From the NCBI RefSeq assembly GCF_005924265.1, contig NZ_VCLB01000011.1:120749-184748 (forward strand): a stretch of DNA of 64,000 bases, written 5' to 3'. This document shows, in pieces, positions 55,204 to 64,000 of the stretch. Made by a program: the position numbers and the translations under genes. The first letter of the stretch is position 1, and every line of letters starts with the position of its first letter. The DNA is from Martelella lutilitoris. Its GTDB lineage: Bacteria > Pseudomonadota > Alphaproteobacteria > Rhizobiales > Rhizobiaceae. A model generated the notes under the pieces. It had not been told where the DNA came from. It saw only the letters and a list, made by a program, of their open reading frames with translations, and made no database searches.

Positions 55204-56730
55204 TTAAAGCAGGGCCGCAAGCAACATGGCCATGCGTTCGATCGGCAGGCACGCCTCGTCGCCGGCATTCACCGCACTGCCAAGACGGCGATAAAATGCG
55301 ATGCGGTCTTCGGGCAGCGCGCCGATCGTCTGTGAACCGCCTGCCCGGATGAAGTAATAGTCTTCCAGAACCTGCCCCAGGCAAAGTCCTGCGGCAGGCG
55401 GGCGATCCTTAAACTCCTGTGCCAGACGAGGCACGTCGGTTAGCATTTGCGCCAGAGGCGTGTCGAGGTTTTTCAGCAGTTCCGGCGGCCAGTCTTGCGG
55501 CATGTATTTGGAGGCGATCAGGCCTTTCTGGTGAGCTTGCAGAAAGCCTTGATAATCCGGAACCGAAAGCGCCTCGGTACCGACGGCAGCCTTGCCGGAC
55601 GATCGCAGTTGCGCGCTGTAGGCGGGAAAGGCCGCATCAAAACCCGGCGCACTCTCCAGCCTGACACATTCGCAAGCGGGGTCTCCGGAATCCGCCGTGA
55701 CGACGACATAGCCGCCCGGATAGGCGACGGGCGATGGAACGGCGATGTTGATCAGTCCGTCCAGTTCCACCCGCCCGGCGACATGCATGTGACCGCTGAA
55801 ATGCCAGCGCATCCCGGATTCAGCCAGCGCCCTGCTGCTTTGAAGCGACGGCATCCGCTTCAGCCAGTCCGGCGTGCAGGCCGCAACCGTCAAACCGCGC
55901 TCAACTGTCATCGCCAGGGGTAAAGCAGGGTAATGGGAAAATGCCAGAAGCGTCTTGCCTGTCCGGTCGGCGCGCTCAACGACATCGGCGATCCAGTCCA
56001 GAAGATAAGGCCGACGGTCGAGAACGTGATCCCAGGCCGCATTCGATCTCACCTGCCACCGGCCATCCAGCCGATAGAAAACATTGGCATCCAGTATCAG
56101 AAGCCAGAGCCCGTCCTGCGGCTCGACGAGATAGGAAGCGTCGAGGCCATCGGCAGCATGGTCTTCGCAGCCGCGCTGCTGCACGCCGCCATGATCGCTG
56201 AAAGGGGTTTCCCAATGCACCACGCCTTCCGGCCGGGTGATGCCATAACGCGCCATGTCCGCGATCGCATCGGGCGTCGACATACCGATCATCCCGTCCC
56301 GGACAACGGCATTGATAGCTGGCGAGCGCGGGTCACTCGTCACCAGACGCGGGGCGAGACCATCCGCCTTTGTCATCCATTTGTCCTGATGGCGCTGTTC
56401 CGGGCCGAAACAGTCGTGATTGCCGAAGGTCGCGAAAAACCGCAGCCCGTGTTCCGTCTCATAGGCAGAGAGAATGCGTTTCAGGGCGGCAACCGCGCCG
56501 GGCTGGCCATCGTCGGAATAGTCGCCGAGCAGCACCACATCGCGGATCTTGCGCCGGACGATATCCTCGAGCACAGCGTGAAATGCGGCATGGCTTTCAT
56601 TAAAGACACGGGTGGAGGCCATCGTGTCTTGGACGGTGCGAAGGGCAATCTCGCCGCTGCCCTGTTCTATCCAGCCGTAGCCGCCGTAAAGATCGTGCAG
56701 GTGGACATCGGCGACGACGGCGAGCTTCAT
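55204..56730 (-). CDS. Calcineurin-like metallophosphoesterase
   Basis: 508 residues, cytosolic. Metal motifs VVADVHLHD (D8, H10), VLLGDYSDDG, FATFGNHDCFG, LAFSHYPALP and WHFSGHMHVAG are all present. The last 170 residues form an unassigned C-terminal domain. Overlaps the GDPD gene by one base. With GDPD it would release phosphate from glycerophosphodiesters or similar esters. Confidence 0.88.
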   Translation of the reverse strand: MKLAVVADVHLHDLYGGYGWIEQGSGEIALRTVQDTMASTRVFNESHAAFHAVLEDIVRRKIRDVVLLGDYSDDGQPGAVAALKRILSAYETEHGLRFFATFGNHDCFGPEQRHQDKWMTKADGLAPRLVTSDPRSPAINAVVRDGMIGMSTPDAIADMARYGITRPEGVVHWETPFSDHGGVQQRGCEDHAADGLDASYLVEPQDGLWLLILDANVFYRLDGRWQVRSNAAWDHVLDRRPYLLDWIADVVERADRTGKTLLAFSHYPALPLAMTVERGLTVAACTPDWLKRMPSLQSSRALAESGMRWHFSGHMHVAGRVELDGLINIAVPSPVAYPGGYVVVTADSGDPACECVRLESAPGFDAAFPAYSAQLRSSGKAAVGTEALSVPDYQGFLQAHQKGLIASKYMPQDWPPELLKNLDTPLAQMLTDVPRLAQEFKDRPPAAGLCLGQVLEDYYFIRAGGSQTIGALPEDRIAFYRRLGSAVNAGDEACLPIERMAMLLAALL

Positions 56731-57452
56731 CAGGCGGCGGCTCCGTCCTGATCCCGGCGGGCGGCATCGAACAGGTCCGGGCGGTCGAGATTGATGTAGT
56801 CGACGCCGGCGGCCGCGACCTCGCGATGAATGGCGATGTCGCTACCGCCGTAGTAAACCATGATCTCCAGACCGGCCTTGCGGCACGTCGCGACAATGCC
56901 CGGACGGCGCATCTGCTCGACCGTGACCTCGATGATCGAGGCATGGTGCACGGCGCCGACGAGCGAGGGCGATTTGGCCATATCGAGCGTCATCATCTTG
57001 CGAAACTCCGGCGCAATGACCTGAAGGTCGCGGCGCATTTCCTCGCAGAACGAAAAGTAGAACGTGTCGCGCACCATGCCGAGGTCGCGGATGAGGGCGA
57101 CGACCTTGGCGGGGTCGCAATATTTCAATTCGAGATAGACGCCGGCGCGTCCCCGCAAGTGCTCCAGATAGGCATCGAGACGCGGCACGACAGCACCGCT
57201 GAACGACGCGTCGAACCAGCTACCGGCATCGAGCATGTCGATCTCGTCTGACAGCATGTGCCCGATCGGCCCGGCGCCATTGGTCGTGCGGTCCAGCGTC
57301 TCGTCGTGGAGAACGTAGAGCACGCCGTCCGCGCTTTCGCGCACGTCGAGTTCGATGTAGTCGGCGCCCTGCCCGAGGGCGAGATCGGCGGCGGCAAATG
57401 TATTCTCAGGCGCAAACGTGTTGGCGCCGCGATGCGATACGATCCTGGTCAC
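56730..57452 (-). CDS. ugpQ: Glycerophosphodiester phosphodiesterase (UgpQ/GDPD family)
   Basis: 240 residues. GDPD active site: SHRGANTFAPENTFAA (H-R-G, E-N-T), YIELDVRE (E, D), and YVLHDETLDRTTNGAG (H). No signal, so cytosolic like UgpQ. Splits glycerophosphodiesters to glycerol 3-phosphate and an alcohol. Located just after the ABC ATPase gene, the same place as ugpQ in ugpBAECQ. Confidence 0.88.
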   Translation of the reverse strand: MTRIVSHRGANTFAPENTFAAADLALGQGADYIELDVRESADGVLYVLHDETLDRTTNGAGPIGHMLSDEIDMLDAGSWFDASFSGAVVPRLDAYLEHLRGRAGVYLELKYCDPAKVVALIRDLGMVRDTFYFSFCEEMRRDLQVIAPEFRKMMTLDMAKSPSLVGAVHHASIIEVTVEQMRRPGIVATCRKAGLEIMVYYGGSDIAIHREVAAAGVDYINLDRPDLFDAARRDQDGAAA

Positions 57453-57464
57453 GAAAAAGTCCTG

Positions 57465-58577
57465 TCAGTTTGCCGGTGCGCGTTCTGGTGCGCGATGTTC
57501 GGCATCATGGAAAAAATCGACATGGAGATCGGCAATGCGATTTCCCGACGCGTCGAAGACGAGCGTCAGTTCAGGCTTGCAGGTGATGCCGATCGTGGCG
57601 CCGGGCGCGTGCTGCACGGCTTCGCCATACTCCAGAGCATGGATAAGGCCTGCGGGCGTTGCAAGGCCGTAGAAGACCTCGCGCCCCAACGGCTCGACGG
57701 TGACGACCTCGCCTCTAAACCCGGCGTTTTCGGGGGCGACGAGCGTGAGGTCTTCCGGGCGGAGACCCAATGTCGCAGCGCCGCCATATGCACCGCTGAG
57801 ACCGAATAAGGCATCGCCGACATGCAGGCTTTGGCCCCTGCCCTGCCCCTTCAGAAGGTTCATCGGCGGCGTGCCGATGAAGCCGGCGACAAAGAGGTTG
57901 TCGGGACGGCGATAGAGATCGTCAGGGGTGCCGATCTGGGCGACGTCGCCATTGTTCATGCAGATGATCCGGTCCGCCATGGTGATCGCCTCGACCTGGT
58001 CATGGGTGACGATCAGCGTGGTGATGCCGAGGCGCTTCTGGATGGCTTTCAGTTCCGCCCGCATGCTGATGCGCAGCGTGGCATCGAGATTGGAAAGCGG
58101 CTCGTCCAGGAGCAGAATGTTCGGCTCCTTGACCAGGGCGCGCGCCAGCGCCACGCGCTGCTGCTGACCGCCGGAAAGCTGGGACGGGCGGCGATCGAGA
58201 AGCGTGTCGATCTGCACCAGCTTTGCCGCTTCGTCCACGCGTCTCACCACCTCTTCCTTGCCCATCGTTTTGAACCGCAGCGGAAAGGCGATGTTTTCCC
58301 TGACCGTCAGGTTGGGGTAGAGCGCATAGGACTGAAACACGATGCCGACATTGCGGTCGCGTGCATCGATACGGTTGACGTTGTGGCCATCGAAGGCAAT
58401 CGCGCCGCCGCTTGGCGCGTAAAGACCCGCCAACAGAAACAGCGTCGTCGATTTGCCGCAGCCGGAGGGACCCAGAATGGCAACGAATTCGCCGTTCTCG
58501 ATGGCAAGGTTCATCGGTTTCAGAACCCGGGTCTCGCCCCAGCTCTTGGTGACGTTGTCGAGGGTGATCCGTGCCAT
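57465..58577 (-). CDS. ugpC: Carbohydrate-type ABC transporter ATP-binding protein (UgpC/MalK group)
   Basis: 370 residues. Walker A GPSGCGKST, signature LSGGQQQRV, Walker B ILLLDEPLSNLD, and C-terminal TOBE-like domain (ATLGLRPEDLTLV). Energises the importer encoded upstream. Four bases after the second permease gene. Confidence 0.9.
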   Translation of the reverse strand: MARITLDNVTKSWGETRVLKPMNLAIENGEFVAILGPSGCGKSTTLFLLAGLYAPSGGAIAFDGHNVNRIDARDRNVGIVFQSYALYPNLTVRENIAFPLRFKTMGKEEVVRRVDEAAKLVQIDTLLDRRPSQLSGGQQQRVALARALVKEPNILLLDEPLSNLDATLRISMRAELKAIQKRLGITTLIVTHDQVEAITMADRIICMNNGDVAQIGTPDDLYRRPDNLFVAGFIGTPPMNLLKGQGRGQSLHVGDALFGLSGAYGGAATLGLRPEDLTLVAPENAGFRGEVVTVEPLGREVFYGLATPAGLIHALEYGEAVQHAPGATIGITCKPELTLVFDASGNRIADLHVDFFHDAEHRAPERAPAN

Positions 58578-58581
58578 GATA

Positions 58582-59661
58582 TTATCCCTTGATCCCGCCG
58601 AAGCTCATTTGTGTGATGTATTTCTGGGTGAAGGTGTAGAGGACCAGCACAGGCAGAAGATAGATGATGCCGACCGCGGCGATCAGGCCGTAATCCGCGC
58701 CCATATTGTCCTGTGCGACGAAGAAGAGGTAAAGGCTCATCGTCATCTGGCTCTTGTCGATCAGCAGGGTTTGGACGAAGACATATTCCTCCCATCCTCT
58801 CAGGAAGGTGAAGGTTGCCACCGCGATCAGGCCGCCGCGCACCTGCGGCAGCACGACCATGCGGAACGCCTGCGAGCGGGTGGCGCCATCGGTCACCGCG
58901 CTCATCTCGATGTCCCAGGGCACATTGTCGAAAAAGCTCTTCAGCACGAAGATCGCAAACGGCAGTTCCAGCGCGCTCATCACCAGGACCACGCCGGTGA
59001 GGCTGTTGAGCAGGCCCATATAGTAGAGCTGGATGAAGATGGCGACGGTCAGGGCCAGCGCGGGAAAGGCGTGCAGCAGGAGCAGGCCGCGCAGGAAATT
59101 TTCACGTCCCGCGAAGGCAAAGCGCGACAGGGCGTAGGCCGCCGGCGTTGCGATCAGCGAGACGATCAGCGTCTGGCCGACGGCGAAGGCCAGCGAACTG
59201 CCAAGCGCGGACCAGATCGACGGCATCAGGTCCAGACGCGTGGTGCCGGTGCCTTCAATGTCGCGGTTCCAGAGAAACCGGTAATTGTCGAAGGTCAGGT
59301 GCGGGACGAGAAAGATCGCCACCAGCAGGATCACCGCAACGGCAAGCGCGCCCCAGGAGAATAAAGGCCTGCGCACACGATCCGCCAGAAATGCGAGCGC
59401 GATGGCGCCGATATAGGCGAGCGCGGCAATCGCGGTCGCGCGCCAGAGCACCATGCGGCTGACGGAAGCATCGGACGATGTCAGCGATTTCACCAGCAGC
59501 CAGAGATAGGGCAGGATGATCGGCACGGAAACGATCGTCAGAAACAGGATGATCGCGGACAGGAAGCCGGCACGGTTGATGGCGCCGCGCCGTTCAAGCC
59601 GGCTCCAGTGATCGCTCACCGTGGCTGAAAGGGAAACGGGTCGGGTTTGGACAAGCGTCAT
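58582..59661 (-). CDS. ugpE: ABC sugar-type permease (MalG/UgpE group) with extra membrane helices
   Basis: 359 residues from ATG 59661; an earlier in-frame start would lie within the first permease gene. MalG-type core with EAA loop MSAVTDGATRSQAFRMVVLP and C-terminal GGIKG. Typical members have about 280 residues; here about 70 extra residues after the first helix form two or three more hydrophobic segments (WRATAIAALAYIGAIALAFL, FSWGALAVAVILLVAIFLV). TGATG-type overlap with the previous gene. Confidence 0.88.
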   Translation of the reverse strand: MTLVQTRPVSLSATVSDHWSRLERRGAINRAGFLSAIILFLTIVSVPIILPYLWLLVKSLTSSDASVSRMVLWRATAIAALAYIGAIALAFLADRVRRPLFSWGALAVAVILLVAIFLVPHLTFDNYRFLWNRDIEGTGTTRLDLMPSIWSALGSSLAFAVGQTLIVSLIATPAAYALSRFAFAGRENFLRGLLLLHAFPALALTVAIFIQLYYMGLLNSLTGVVLVMSALELPFAIFVLKSFFDNVPWDIEMSAVTDGATRSQAFRMVVLPQVRGGLIAVATFTFLRGWEEYVFVQTLLIDKSQMTMSLYLFFVAQDNMGADYGLIAAVGIIYLLPVLVLYTFTQKYITQMSFGGIKG

Positions 59662-60572
59662 CACAACACCTCGATTTTCGGCGCGGCGAAGGTGTCGCGC
59701 ATATTGGTGACGCGCCATTGCACAAGGGTGAAGACAATACCGATCAGCATCAGGCCAAGCGCGAGCGCCGCGCCATAGGCATAAGCCCCGTTCTCGAAGG
59801 CCCGGCGATAGATGTAGAGCGCATAGGGCGTGGAATCATAAACGGGTCCGCCGCCGGTGATCAGCAGGATATATTCATAGGTCGTCAGCAGCGACAGCGC
59901 CTGATAGATCGTGATGAAGCGGATCGGCTGCGACAGCGCCGGCGCCACGACATGGCGCAGCACGCCCCACTCGCCGGCGCCGTCAACGCGCGCCGCATTG
60001 GCCAGATGCACGGGAATGGAGCGGACGGACGAGGTGAGGATCACCATGGCGAAGGAGGCGCCGACAACGCCATTTGCCAGAATGACCAGCAACAGCGGAA
60101 AATCATTGCGCAGATTGAGAGCAGGCAGGCCGAATGCGCCGGTGACCTGATTGAGCAGGCCCGATGACGTCGGGTCGGCGATCCAGATCCACAAAATGGC
60201 GTAAAGCACCGCGGGCGACATGCGCGGCAGCAGCCACAGCCCGCGGAAGAAATTGCCAAGCCTGTCCGGAATCGCCGTCGACGTGATCGCCAGAAGCGCG
60301 CCGAGGCCGATATTGAAGATGAACAGCGTGGCCGTGACATAGATCAGCGTCGTCAACAGCACCATGGGGATGCGGGCGTCGCGCTGCACGATCCGCTCGA
60401 AATTGCGAAACGTGAACTCGCCGACCCGAAGATTGGCGCCCATATCGGTAAAGGCGATCCCGACGTTGACGACGATCGGCGCCAGAAAAAACACCGCGAG
60501 GAGCGCAATCGCCGGCGCGAGGTAATAGAGCGGCCGCGCCGGCCGACGCGGCCTGATCTGGAAATTCGACAT
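59661..60572 (-). CDS. ugpA: ABC sugar-type permease (MalF/UgpA group)
   Basis: 303 residues from ATG 60572 (MSNFQIRPRRPARPLYYLAP). Six membrane helices; EAA loop IPVHLANAARVDGAGEWGVL. First membrane subunit after the binding protein. Confidence 0.88.
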   Translation of the reverse strand: MSNFQIRPRRPARPLYYLAPAIALLAVFFLAPIVVNVGIAFTDMGANLRVGEFTFRNFERIVQRDARIPMVLLTTLIYVTATLFIFNIGLGALLAITSTAIPDRLGNFFRGLWLLPRMSPAVLYAILWIWIADPTSSGLLNQVTGAFGLPALNLRNDFPLLLVILANGVVGASFAMVILTSSVRSIPVHLANAARVDGAGEWGVLRHVVAPALSQPIRFITIYQALSLLTTYEYILLITGGGPVYDSTPYALYIYRRAFENGAYAYGAALALGLMLIGIVFTLVQWRVTNMRDTFAAPKIEVL

Positions 60573-60598
60573 TGCAGGGCACCCCTGGAAAAGGTGAT

Positions 60599-60624
60599 GC
60601 CGCCCGACGCAGGCGCCGGGCGGC
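60599..60624 (-). terminator. Hairpin between binding-protein and permease genes
   Basis: GCCGCCCG...CGGGCGGC, 8-bp perfect outer stem with an inner CGC/GCG pair, in the 69-bp gap after the binding-protein stop (leftward transcription). No U-tract. Probably protects the upstream message or lowers permease expression. Confidence 0.65.
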
Positions 60625-60641
60625 AAGAATTGTGATCGGGC

Positions 60642-62015
60642 TCAGTTGACGGCGGTTTCGCGGATTTCGATGTCGTCACCGAACTGCAGATCGAGTTCGT
60701 CGGCGATGAACTCGACCGCTTCCTCGGCCGTCATCCGGCCGGTTTCGACGGCCTGCAGGCCGCTGAACAGAACCTTGTTATAGCTGCCGAACTGGGTGTG
60801 GTTCGGCACGAACTGGGCATGCGCCATCATCGGCGAGGCGGCGGAGAGCACCCAGTTGTCCTTGTATTTCGGCATCGCCGTCTGCGCGTTGCTGATCGCC
60901 GTGTGATAGGAGGTTACCGCGTGCTCGTTGTTGAAATAGGGCAGTGAGGCGAGCGCCACGAGATCGGCCGCGATATCGGCATTCTCGCTCTCGGCATTGA
61001 CGGTGTAGAGCAGCGGATGCGACAGGTTGGCGGGCTTGCCGCCCTTTTCGGCGGCCGGCGCCGGAATCCAGCCGATCTTGTGGAAGTAGCCATCCTTGTC
61101 GGTCGGCCAGGTCGCGCCGCTGCCTTCACCGAGCTGCCATGCGACGGCCCAGACGCCCTGATGGAAGATAAACGCCTGTTCCGTCTTGAACGCGCCCTTG
61201 ATGGCGTCCCAGCTCATGGCGGTGTTGTCGGCCGGGGTCACGCCTTCCTTGGCGTTGCGTTCGTACCAGCCAAGCGCCTTGGTCATCTCCGCCTTCGGGA
61301 AGACCAGCTTGCCGGTGTTCTCATCCATGAACGTGACGCCATAGGACTGGAAGACCATCAGGTAGTCGATGCCGACATTGGGGCGGTGCAGCATGCCGTA
61401 GGGCGCAACGCCGGCGTCAACGACTTCCTTGGAAAGCGCCGTCAGATCGTCGAGCGTGAATTCTCCGGCCTCGACCTTGGCCGGCAGGCCTTCGATAAAG
61501 GCTTCGTCCTTGCCGATCGCGCGCAGCATATCCTTGTTATAGAAGAACATGCGGATTTCGGCATCCTGCGGCACGCCATAGACCTTGCCGTCGGTTGCCC
61601 TGGCAGCGTCCCAAAGCACCGGCAGGATATCGCCATAGACCCAGCGAGAAGCGGCGATCTTGTCATCCATCGGCAAGGCATAGCCGTCCTCGGCAAACTC
61701 GCCGATCCACTCGTGCGGCAGAACGTAGATGTCCGGCCCCTGGCCGACGGCCATCGCCTTCAGCGTATCCAGGGCAAAGTCATCCCAGCCCTGAACGGTG
61801 CTGTTGTTGACGTCGATGACAATATGCTTGTCCACGCCGGCAGCCTCAAACTGCCGGTTCATGATTTCGGCAGCACCTTCGATATTGGTGATGCGGGCCG
61901 GCGCGCTGCGCTCGGCAAGCGTCGAGAGCTTGATTGTGATGTCTTCGGCATGGGCCAATCCGGCGCTGAGCGCGGAAATCGAAACGGCGGCAAGGAGGGG
62001 GAGAAGTTTGGTCAT
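60642..62015 (-). CDS. ABC transporter extracellular binding protein, family 1
   Basis: 457 residues. Sec signal MTKLLPLLAAVSISALSAG ending AHA-EDIT. Family-1 body: LKAMAVGQGPDIYVLPHEWI, YGVPQDAEIRMFFYNKDMLR, FIFHQGVWAVAWQLGEGSGA, LHRPNVGIDYL. It does not resemble UgpB closely, although the operon order is ugpBAECQ-like, so the ligand may differ from glycerol 3-phosphate (for example a glycerophosphodiester or sugar phosphodiester). Confidence 0.85.
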   Translation of the reverse strand: MTKLLPLLAAVSISALSAGLAHAEDITIKLSTLAERSAPARITNIEGAAEIMNRQFEAAGVDKHIVIDVNNSTVQGWDDFALDTLKAMAVGQGPDIYVLPHEWIGEFAEDGYALPMDDKIAASRWVYGDILPVLWDAARATDGKVYGVPQDAEIRMFFYNKDMLRAIGKDEAFIEGLPAKVEAGEFTLDDLTALSKEVVDAGVAPYGMLHRPNVGIDYLMVFQSYGVTFMDENTGKLVFPKAEMTKALGWYERNAKEGVTPADNTAMSWDAIKGAFKTEQAFIFHQGVWAVAWQLGEGSGATWPTDKDGYFHKIGWIPAPAAEKGGKPANLSHPLLYTVNAESENADIAADLVALASLPYFNNEHAVTSYHTAISNAQTAMPKYKDNWVLSAASPMMAHAQFVPNHTQFGSYNKVLFSGLQAVETGRMTAEEAVEFIADELDLQFGDDIEIRETAVN

Positions 62016-62048
62016 GGTGGTGAGGTCCCGTTGGTATTTATTATTTAA

Positions 62049-62061
62049 TTAAGTTGCTTAA
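62049..62061. promoter_or_regulatory. Probable ROK-regulator operator
   Basis: TTAAG-TTG-CTTAA, a perfect inverted repeat in an AT-rich stretch (TTATTTAATTAAGTTGC) midway in the 76-bp gap between the divergent binding-protein and ROK genes. Placement fits a shared operator; binding is inferred. Confidence 0.55.
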
Positions 62062-62091
62062 GTAACAGGATCATGACATCTGGGAAGGAAA

Positions 62092-63246
62092 ATGGGAGAG
62101 AAGATCGTGCCAGCAAGCAGCCGCACAGCCTTTGAGGGCCTCGGGACGACCCAGGCCGCCGTGATGCGGTATCTTCGCCGCAAACATGCCGCCGCGCGCG
62201 CAGAAATCGCCGCCTTGTGTGGCGTGACCCCAGCGGCTGTCAGCATGCTCACGCGCGATCTCATCGGCCGCGGGATTGTGGTGGAAGGCGCACGGCGCCA
62301 GAGCGGCCGGGGCGCGCCGCATGTCGACCTCATGCTCAATCCCCTGATCGGCTACGCTCTGGGCGCGCATGCCAATCGTTTTTCCGTCACGCTGACCCTG
62401 CTCGATTTCGGCGGCAGCATGGTGGACGAGCTACAACTGCCCGGCAGCTACGACACTTTCGCGGATGTTCAGTCGGGGATCCGGGATGGCAAGGTGGCAT
62501 TGCTCGACCGCAACAAGATCGCGGCGGATCAGTTGCTCGGCGCGGGCATTGCCATGCCGACGCGGTTCCGACAGGGGGCGTCCTTTCTCGATCTTGCGGA
62601 AGAGGTGATTTCCTGGGCCGAACCCGACATGAGCAGCGCTCTGCGCGAAGTGCTTGGCTGTCCCGTCGCGATCGAAAATGACGCCAACGCCGCCGCGATC
62701 GGGGAGCTTTCGCTCGGCAACAGCGCCGGCCACGAGAACTTTGTCTATCTCTATCTCTCCGAAGGCATCGGCAGCGGCATCATCGTCGACAAGCAGCTTT
62801 ATCGCGGCAATCTCGGCAATGCCGGCGAGATCGGCGCTTTGCGCGCACGTGGATTGTCGAGACCGACATTCGACGACCTCGCCGAATGGTGCGCGGACAG
62901 GGTCGGCGATAGGCCCCGTGGCAGATCGTCCGAACACTGGACCAACTATCTGCGCGACAACCGCACCGTGCTCGATCAATGGCTTGAACGCGCCGGACCT
63001 GAAACGGCAAGGCTTGCCTTCGCCATCAGTGCCATCCTCGCCCCTTCCGCTATATATCTCGGCGGGACGCTGCCGCATTTGGTGCGCGAAGAGCTCGCGC
63101 GATGGCTGGATTTCGTCAACTCCGACCCGTTCGACGGCGCGCGCGTGGTTCAGCCGGAGATCCTGCTGCCGGAAGTTTCAGCCACCGATACTGTCGCCTT
63201 CGGCGCCGCCGCGATGATCCTGCATAATCTCGCGGCGTTTGGCTGA
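62092..63246 (+). CDS. ROK-family transcriptional regulator
   Basis: 384 residues from ATG 62092 with GGGAAGGAAA before it. N-terminal winged helix (residues about 15-80: AEIAALCGVTPAAVSMLTRD) then a ROK sugar-kinase-like domain (VAIENDANAAAIGELSLGN, LSEGIGSGIIVDKQLYRG). The usual ROK zinc site CGxxGCxE is not seen (NLGNAGEIGALRARGLSRP lacks the cysteines). Divergent from the ABC operon, so it likely represses it. Confidence 0.88.
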   Translation: MGEKIVPASSRTAFEGLGTTQAAVMRYLRRKHAAARAEIAALCGVTPAAVSMLTRDLIGRGIVVEGARRQSGRGAPHVDLMLNPLIGYALGAHANRFSVTLTLLDFGGSMVDELQLPGSYDTFADVQSGIRDGKVALLDRNKIAADQLLGAGIAMPTRFRQGASFLDLAEEVISWAEPDMSSALREVLGCPVAIENDANAAAIGELSLGNSAGHENFVYLYLSEGIGSGIIVDKQLYRGNLGNAGEIGALRARGLSRPTFDDLAEWCADRVGDRPRGRSSEHWTNYLRDNRTVLDQWLERAGPETARLAFAISAILAPSAIYLGGTLPHLVREELARWLDFVNSDPFDGARVVQPEILLPEVSATDTVAFGAAAMILHNLAAFG

Positions 63247-63297
63247 ACGCGGGACTCGGTTTCCAGTTCGCCGACCTGCTCCCCGTTCTGTCCGCGT

Positions 63298-64000
63298 CTA
63301 TAAGTTAGCCCTGTTCACGTTGTGGTCCATAGCGGACCGGGTTGCAAATTCGTTTGGGGTAAGCCCGTCGAGGCTCGTGTTCGGTCGATGTCGATTGTAG
63401 TCGATCCCCCAATCCGCAATGATCTCGCGAGCGTGGCGGTAGCTGCGGAATAGATGCGCGTTCAGGCACTCGTCCCGCAGCCTGCCGTTGACGCTTTCCA
63501 CGAAGCCGTTCTGCATGGGCTTGCCGGGCGCGATGTAATGCCATTCGACGCCGCGATCCTGCTGCCATTTGAGCATGGCGTTCGAGGTCATTTCCGTGCC
63601 GTTGTCGCTGACCACCATCAGTGGGTCGCCGCAGCGCTCAGCGATGACATCCAGTTCACGGGCCACGCGCCCACCCGAGATTGAGTTGTCGACGACGGCC
63701 GCCAGGCATTCCCGGCTGAAGTCATCGATGACGCACAGGATGCGGAAGCGGCGACCATCGATCAGCGTGTCCGACACGAAGTCGAGGCTCCAGCGCTGAT
63801 TGGGATCCTGCGGGATCGTGATCGGTGCTCGCGTGCCCAGGCCTCGCTTGCGGCCACCGCGTTTGCGCACGGTGAGCCGTTCCTCGCGGTAAAGGCGGTA
63901 GAGTTTCTTCCAGTTCACCTCGACACCTTCGCGTTTCAGCAGGATGTGCAGGCGCCGGTAGCCGAAGCGCCGACGTTGTGACGCCAGCTCCTTCAGCCCC
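63298..64000 (-). mobile_element. IS3-family transposase (OrfB), partial at right edge
   Basis: At least 234 residues; the N-terminus lies beyond base 64000 ([20 protein letters not shown] is the last readable part). Retroviral-type integrase core with D in [12 protein letters not shown] in [14 protein letters not shown] and E in [17 protein letters not shown]. Closest in style to the IS407/IS511-like branch. The terminal repeat at the 63,247-63,297 end was not identified. Intact as far as visible. Confidence 0.88.

Overview
The window is chromosomal or large-replicon DNA from a high-GC alphaproteobacterium, most likely of the Rhizobiales/Hyphomicrobiales (Martelella-, Rhizobium- or Aurantimonas-like). 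The evidence is the dense, GC-rich, translationally coupled operons, the large number of ABC and TRAP transporters each next to a GntR, LysR or ROK regulator, and the intergenic palindromic mosaic repeats. The assignment is by gene style only. No rRNA, tRNA or CRISPR array was seen.

Left end (1-7,000) is accessory DNA. A partial HoxF-type diaphorase runs off the left edge. It is followed by debris: a broken copy of a calcium-binding RTX-like C-terminus, a broken GNAT acetyltransferase and a 240-bp stretch of about 18% GC. Next comes a decayed RTX-like secreted-protein gene whose 3' part is fused in frame to the C-terminal two thirds of a HlyD-type adaptor. A vapBC module with a perfect palindromic operator follows. 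Last is a 1.5-kb island bracketed by about 45-bp inverted repeats that holds a truncated Tn3-type resolvase and transposase fragment.

The rest is catabolic. (a) 7,036-17,950: a D-amino-acid/D-peptide locus with M19 dipeptidase, a complete DppABCDF-type importer, S12 D-aminopeptidase, LysR regulator, D-amino-acid aminotransferase and DmpA-type aminopeptidase. (b) 18,150-22,168: an EAL phosphodiesterase, a Nudix hydrolase and a MASE1-GGDEF cyclase. (c) 22,446-25,260: a FecBCD-type iron/cofactor importer. (d) 25,577-29,399: a three-subunit membrane FAD dehydrogenase (gluconate-dehydrogenase type), followed by a second vapBC. (e) 30,887-43,424: a divergent unit of 12 genes around one regulatory gap. 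One arm encodes GntR, creatininase, ketopantoate-reductase-like, SDR, polysaccharide-deacetylase-like and isoaspartyl peptidase genes. The other encodes a second Dpp importer and an M32 carboxypeptidase. (f) 43,633-48,580: FadR-type regulator, TRAP importer and a galactonate-dehydratase-like enolase. (g) 48,779-49,270: a fragment of a SNF2 helicase. (h) 49,280-54,738: GntR, sulfatase and TRAP importer. (i) 55,204-63,246: ROK regulator divergent from an ABC importer with GDPD and metallophosphoesterase in ugpBAECQ-like order. An IS3-type transposase runs off the right edge.

Common layout: each unit pairs one importer with intracellular hydrolases and one local regulator. In four of the operons a strong hairpin lies just after the binding-protein gene and before the membrane subunits. 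The best candidates for something undescribed are the divergent amide/peptide unit (e), the D-peptide locus (a) and the RTX-HlyD chimera.
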